Shown here piece by piece: positions 15,291 through 15,636 of a stretch of 15,636 nucleotides of DNA. The first letter of the stretch is position 1, and every line of letters begins with the position of its first letter. A program made the position numbers and the translations under genes. The notes beneath the pieces were generated by a model. The model was not told the DNA's origin and ran no database searches. It saw only the letters and a program-made list of their open reading frames with translations. This DNA is from Erysipelotrichaceae bacterium UBA3379. GTDB taxonomy: Bacteria; Bacillota_I; Bacilli_A; Erysipelotrichales; Coprobacillaceae. Location of the stretch: the NCBI GenBank assembly GCA_002359025.1, contig DEPZ01000044.1, positions 1 to 15,636 on the forward strand. Direction: 5' to 3'.

Positions 15291-15295
15291 CCTCC
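15291..15295 (-). promoter_or_regulatory. Ribosome binding site of the IS110 transposase
   Basis: The minus strand reads GGAGG seven bases before the ATG at 15283, which fixes the start at MDKVYDICCGIDVHKK. Confidence 0.75.
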
Positions 15296-15299
15296 AAGG

Positions 15300-15449
15300 T
15301 AAATTTACGGCATGACACTCTCTCATTTATTATTTTACTGTACGTCCTTGTGCCGAGACTGGCTGGACAGATGGTGGTTCAACTGAGAGTGTCCTCAATC
15401 AGTTTGTGTGACGGGCTAAAGGCCCAGAAAATAAACGATCTCTACCGTT
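15300..15449 (-). ncRNA. Candidate IS110 bridge RNA
   Basis: On the minus strand, downstream of the predicted promoter, three hairpins follow in order: GGGC-CTTTA-GCCC (15425-15413); AACTGA with a TT bulge, GAG, loop GACA, CTC, TCAGTT (15404-15381); and GTCC-A-GCC, loop AGTCTC, GGC-ACAA-GGAC (15368-15344), which has an asymmetric internal loop. A further pairing, GACACTCTC (15393-15385) with GAGAGTGTC (15322-15314), would compete with the second hairpin. A 5' hairpin followed by two looped stems, upstream of the recombinase and about 150 nt long, is the layout of bridge RNAs in the IS110 group. The assignment rests on position and structure only. RNA ends and guides are not established. Confidence 0.5.
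15329..15341. repeat. 13-nt direct repeat, copy inside the IS110 upstream region
   Basis: ATTATTTTACTGT matches 13950-13962 exactly. On the minus strand it follows directly after the third hairpin of the candidate bridge RNA, a single-stranded position from which it could pair with the element's other end. Confidence 0.6.
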
Positions 15450-15455
15450 ATTTTT

Positions 15456-15484
15456 AGTATAAGAGATAATACGGAGGAAGGCAA
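15456..15484 (-). promoter_or_regulatory. Predicted promoter reading into the candidate bridge RNA and transposase
   Basis: The minus strand has TTGCCT (15484-15479), 17 nt, then TATACT (15461-15456), giving a start near 15449. The spacing is ideal, with five of six matches at -10 and four of six at -35. Confidence 0.45.
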
Positions 15485-15519
15485 TGAAATCCAATAATTT
15501 TATACAGAGAGGTTTCATT
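15483..15519 (+). other. Stem-loop upstream of the intron-like sequence
   Basis: AATGAAATCC (15483-15492) pairs with GGTTTCATT (15511-15519) with one bulged T and an 18-nt loop. It may be an old terminator or the outer limit of the IS. Group IIC introns typically insert just 3' of such stems, which fits the sequence that follows. Confidence 0.35.
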
Positions 15520-15533
15520 TATGGTGGTGCCAG

Positions 15534-15636
15534 GTGAGCGGGGCATGTGGGTTTGTGCGATAAATCCGTCAAGCGAACACTGGGCTTGCACAAGGGTAAG
15601 TACAGCGAACGGCTTTACCGTGAGCTGTGCCAAATC
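15534..15636 (+). other. Possible 5' end of a group II intron, cut by the window edge
   Basis: From 15534 the plus strand reads GTGAGCGGGGCATGTGGGT, close to the known GTGYGcccGGCATGGGT opening of bacterial group II introns. A small hairpin follows, GGGTTT-GTGCGAT-AAATCC (15549-15567), then CACAAGGGT, then a long hairpin ACAGC-GA-ACGG-CTTTA-CCGT-GA-GCTGT with tandem G.A mismatches (15603-15628), then AATC at the edge. The order AAGGGT, hairpin, AATC matches the stretch of intron domain I that is normally followed by TGAAGGAAGC, just past the window. G.A pairs appear only when read on the plus strand, which argues for that strand being the RNA. No intron-encoded protein is visible, and the exact 5' splice site is uncertain (GTG also occurs at 15523 and 15555). 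Confidence 0.4.

Larger units (their letters stand above)
13951..15484 (-). mobile_element. IS110-family insertion sequence (left end limit uncertain)
   Basis: One transposase gene is flanked by about 97 bp of noncoding DNA on its 3' side (13951-14047) and a long noncoding stretch on its 5' side. No obvious long terminal inverted repeats are seen, as is normal for IS110. The 3' end is placed where carboxylesterase coding sequence resumes. The 5' end is unclear: structured noncoding DNA runs to at least the promoter at 15456-15484. Beyond that the sequence may be another element. Confidence 0.75.

Noticed and set aside
15484..15537. 17-codon plus-strand ORF with GGAGG upstream (MKSNNFIQRG...)
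   Set aside because: The ribosome-site match is good, but the ORF is very short, overlaps the stem-loop at 15483-15519 and resembles nothing known.
15421..15636. Open minus-strand frame of about 62 codons ending near 15454
   Set aside because: It has no recognisable family, no start within the window, and overlaps the predicted promoter and the strongly structured plus-strand sequence; it looks like chance openness.
1..15636. CRISPR array, tRNA or rRNA genes
   Set aside because: No regularly spaced short repeats, no tRNA cloverleaf pattern and no rRNA segments were seen. The only repeat array is the coding discoidin domains.

Overview
The window looks like chromosome of an AT-rich, low-GC Gram-positive gut bacterium. 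The evidence is strong AGGAGG-type ribosome sites, many short intrinsic terminators, a CcpA-like cre box, AT-rich codon use, and carbohydrate genes typical of Bacillota. An Erysipelotrichia-type host such as Thomasclavelia or Coprobacillus fits, but that is a guess from style and not from a marker gene. All confidently intact genes lie on the minus strand; the one plus-strand gene is broken.

Region 1 (1-7391) is a glycan-degradation block. A secreted polysaccharide lyase of family PL8 (minus, open at the left edge) carries about six discoidin/CBM32-like domains. Upstream of it are a LacI-family regulator and a GH1 phospho-beta-glycosidase. The lyase and the GH1 gene each have their own promoter. 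Both promoters carry the same pair of ACTTGAA boxes exactly 22 bp apart, so they look co-regulated by a factor that binds tandem half-sites two helical turns apart. The lyase promoter also has a cre/LacI-type operator over its predicted start point.

Region 2 (7491-9490) is a degenerate patch: an orphan 201-residue protein with a poor GTG start, a LysR regulator broken by two in-frame stops and a frameshift, and a small membrane/zinc-ribbon protein with no ATG.

Region 3 (9500-13955) is a second sugar-utilisation cluster read leftward: a carboxylesterase remnant, a GH1 6-phospho-beta-glucosidase, an AraC regulator with a cupin domain, a ROK sugar kinase and a ChbG/YdjC deacetylase. The AraC + phospho-glycosidase + ChbG set resembles the E. 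coli chitobiose operon chbRFG. GH1 in place of ChbF and an added ROK kinase make it a variant. No transporter is in the window, although both GH1 enzymes look built for PTS-phosphorylated sugars.

Region 4 (13951-15636) is mobile DNA. An IS110-family insertion sequence has cut the carboxylesterase, leaving only its last ~125 codons. The noncoding stretch upstream of the transposase has a promoter and three hairpins, which makes it a candidate bridge RNA. A 13-nt sequence inside it recurs exactly at the junction with the broken esterase. The last ~100 bases, read on the plus strand, resemble the 5' end of a group II intron cut off by the window edge.
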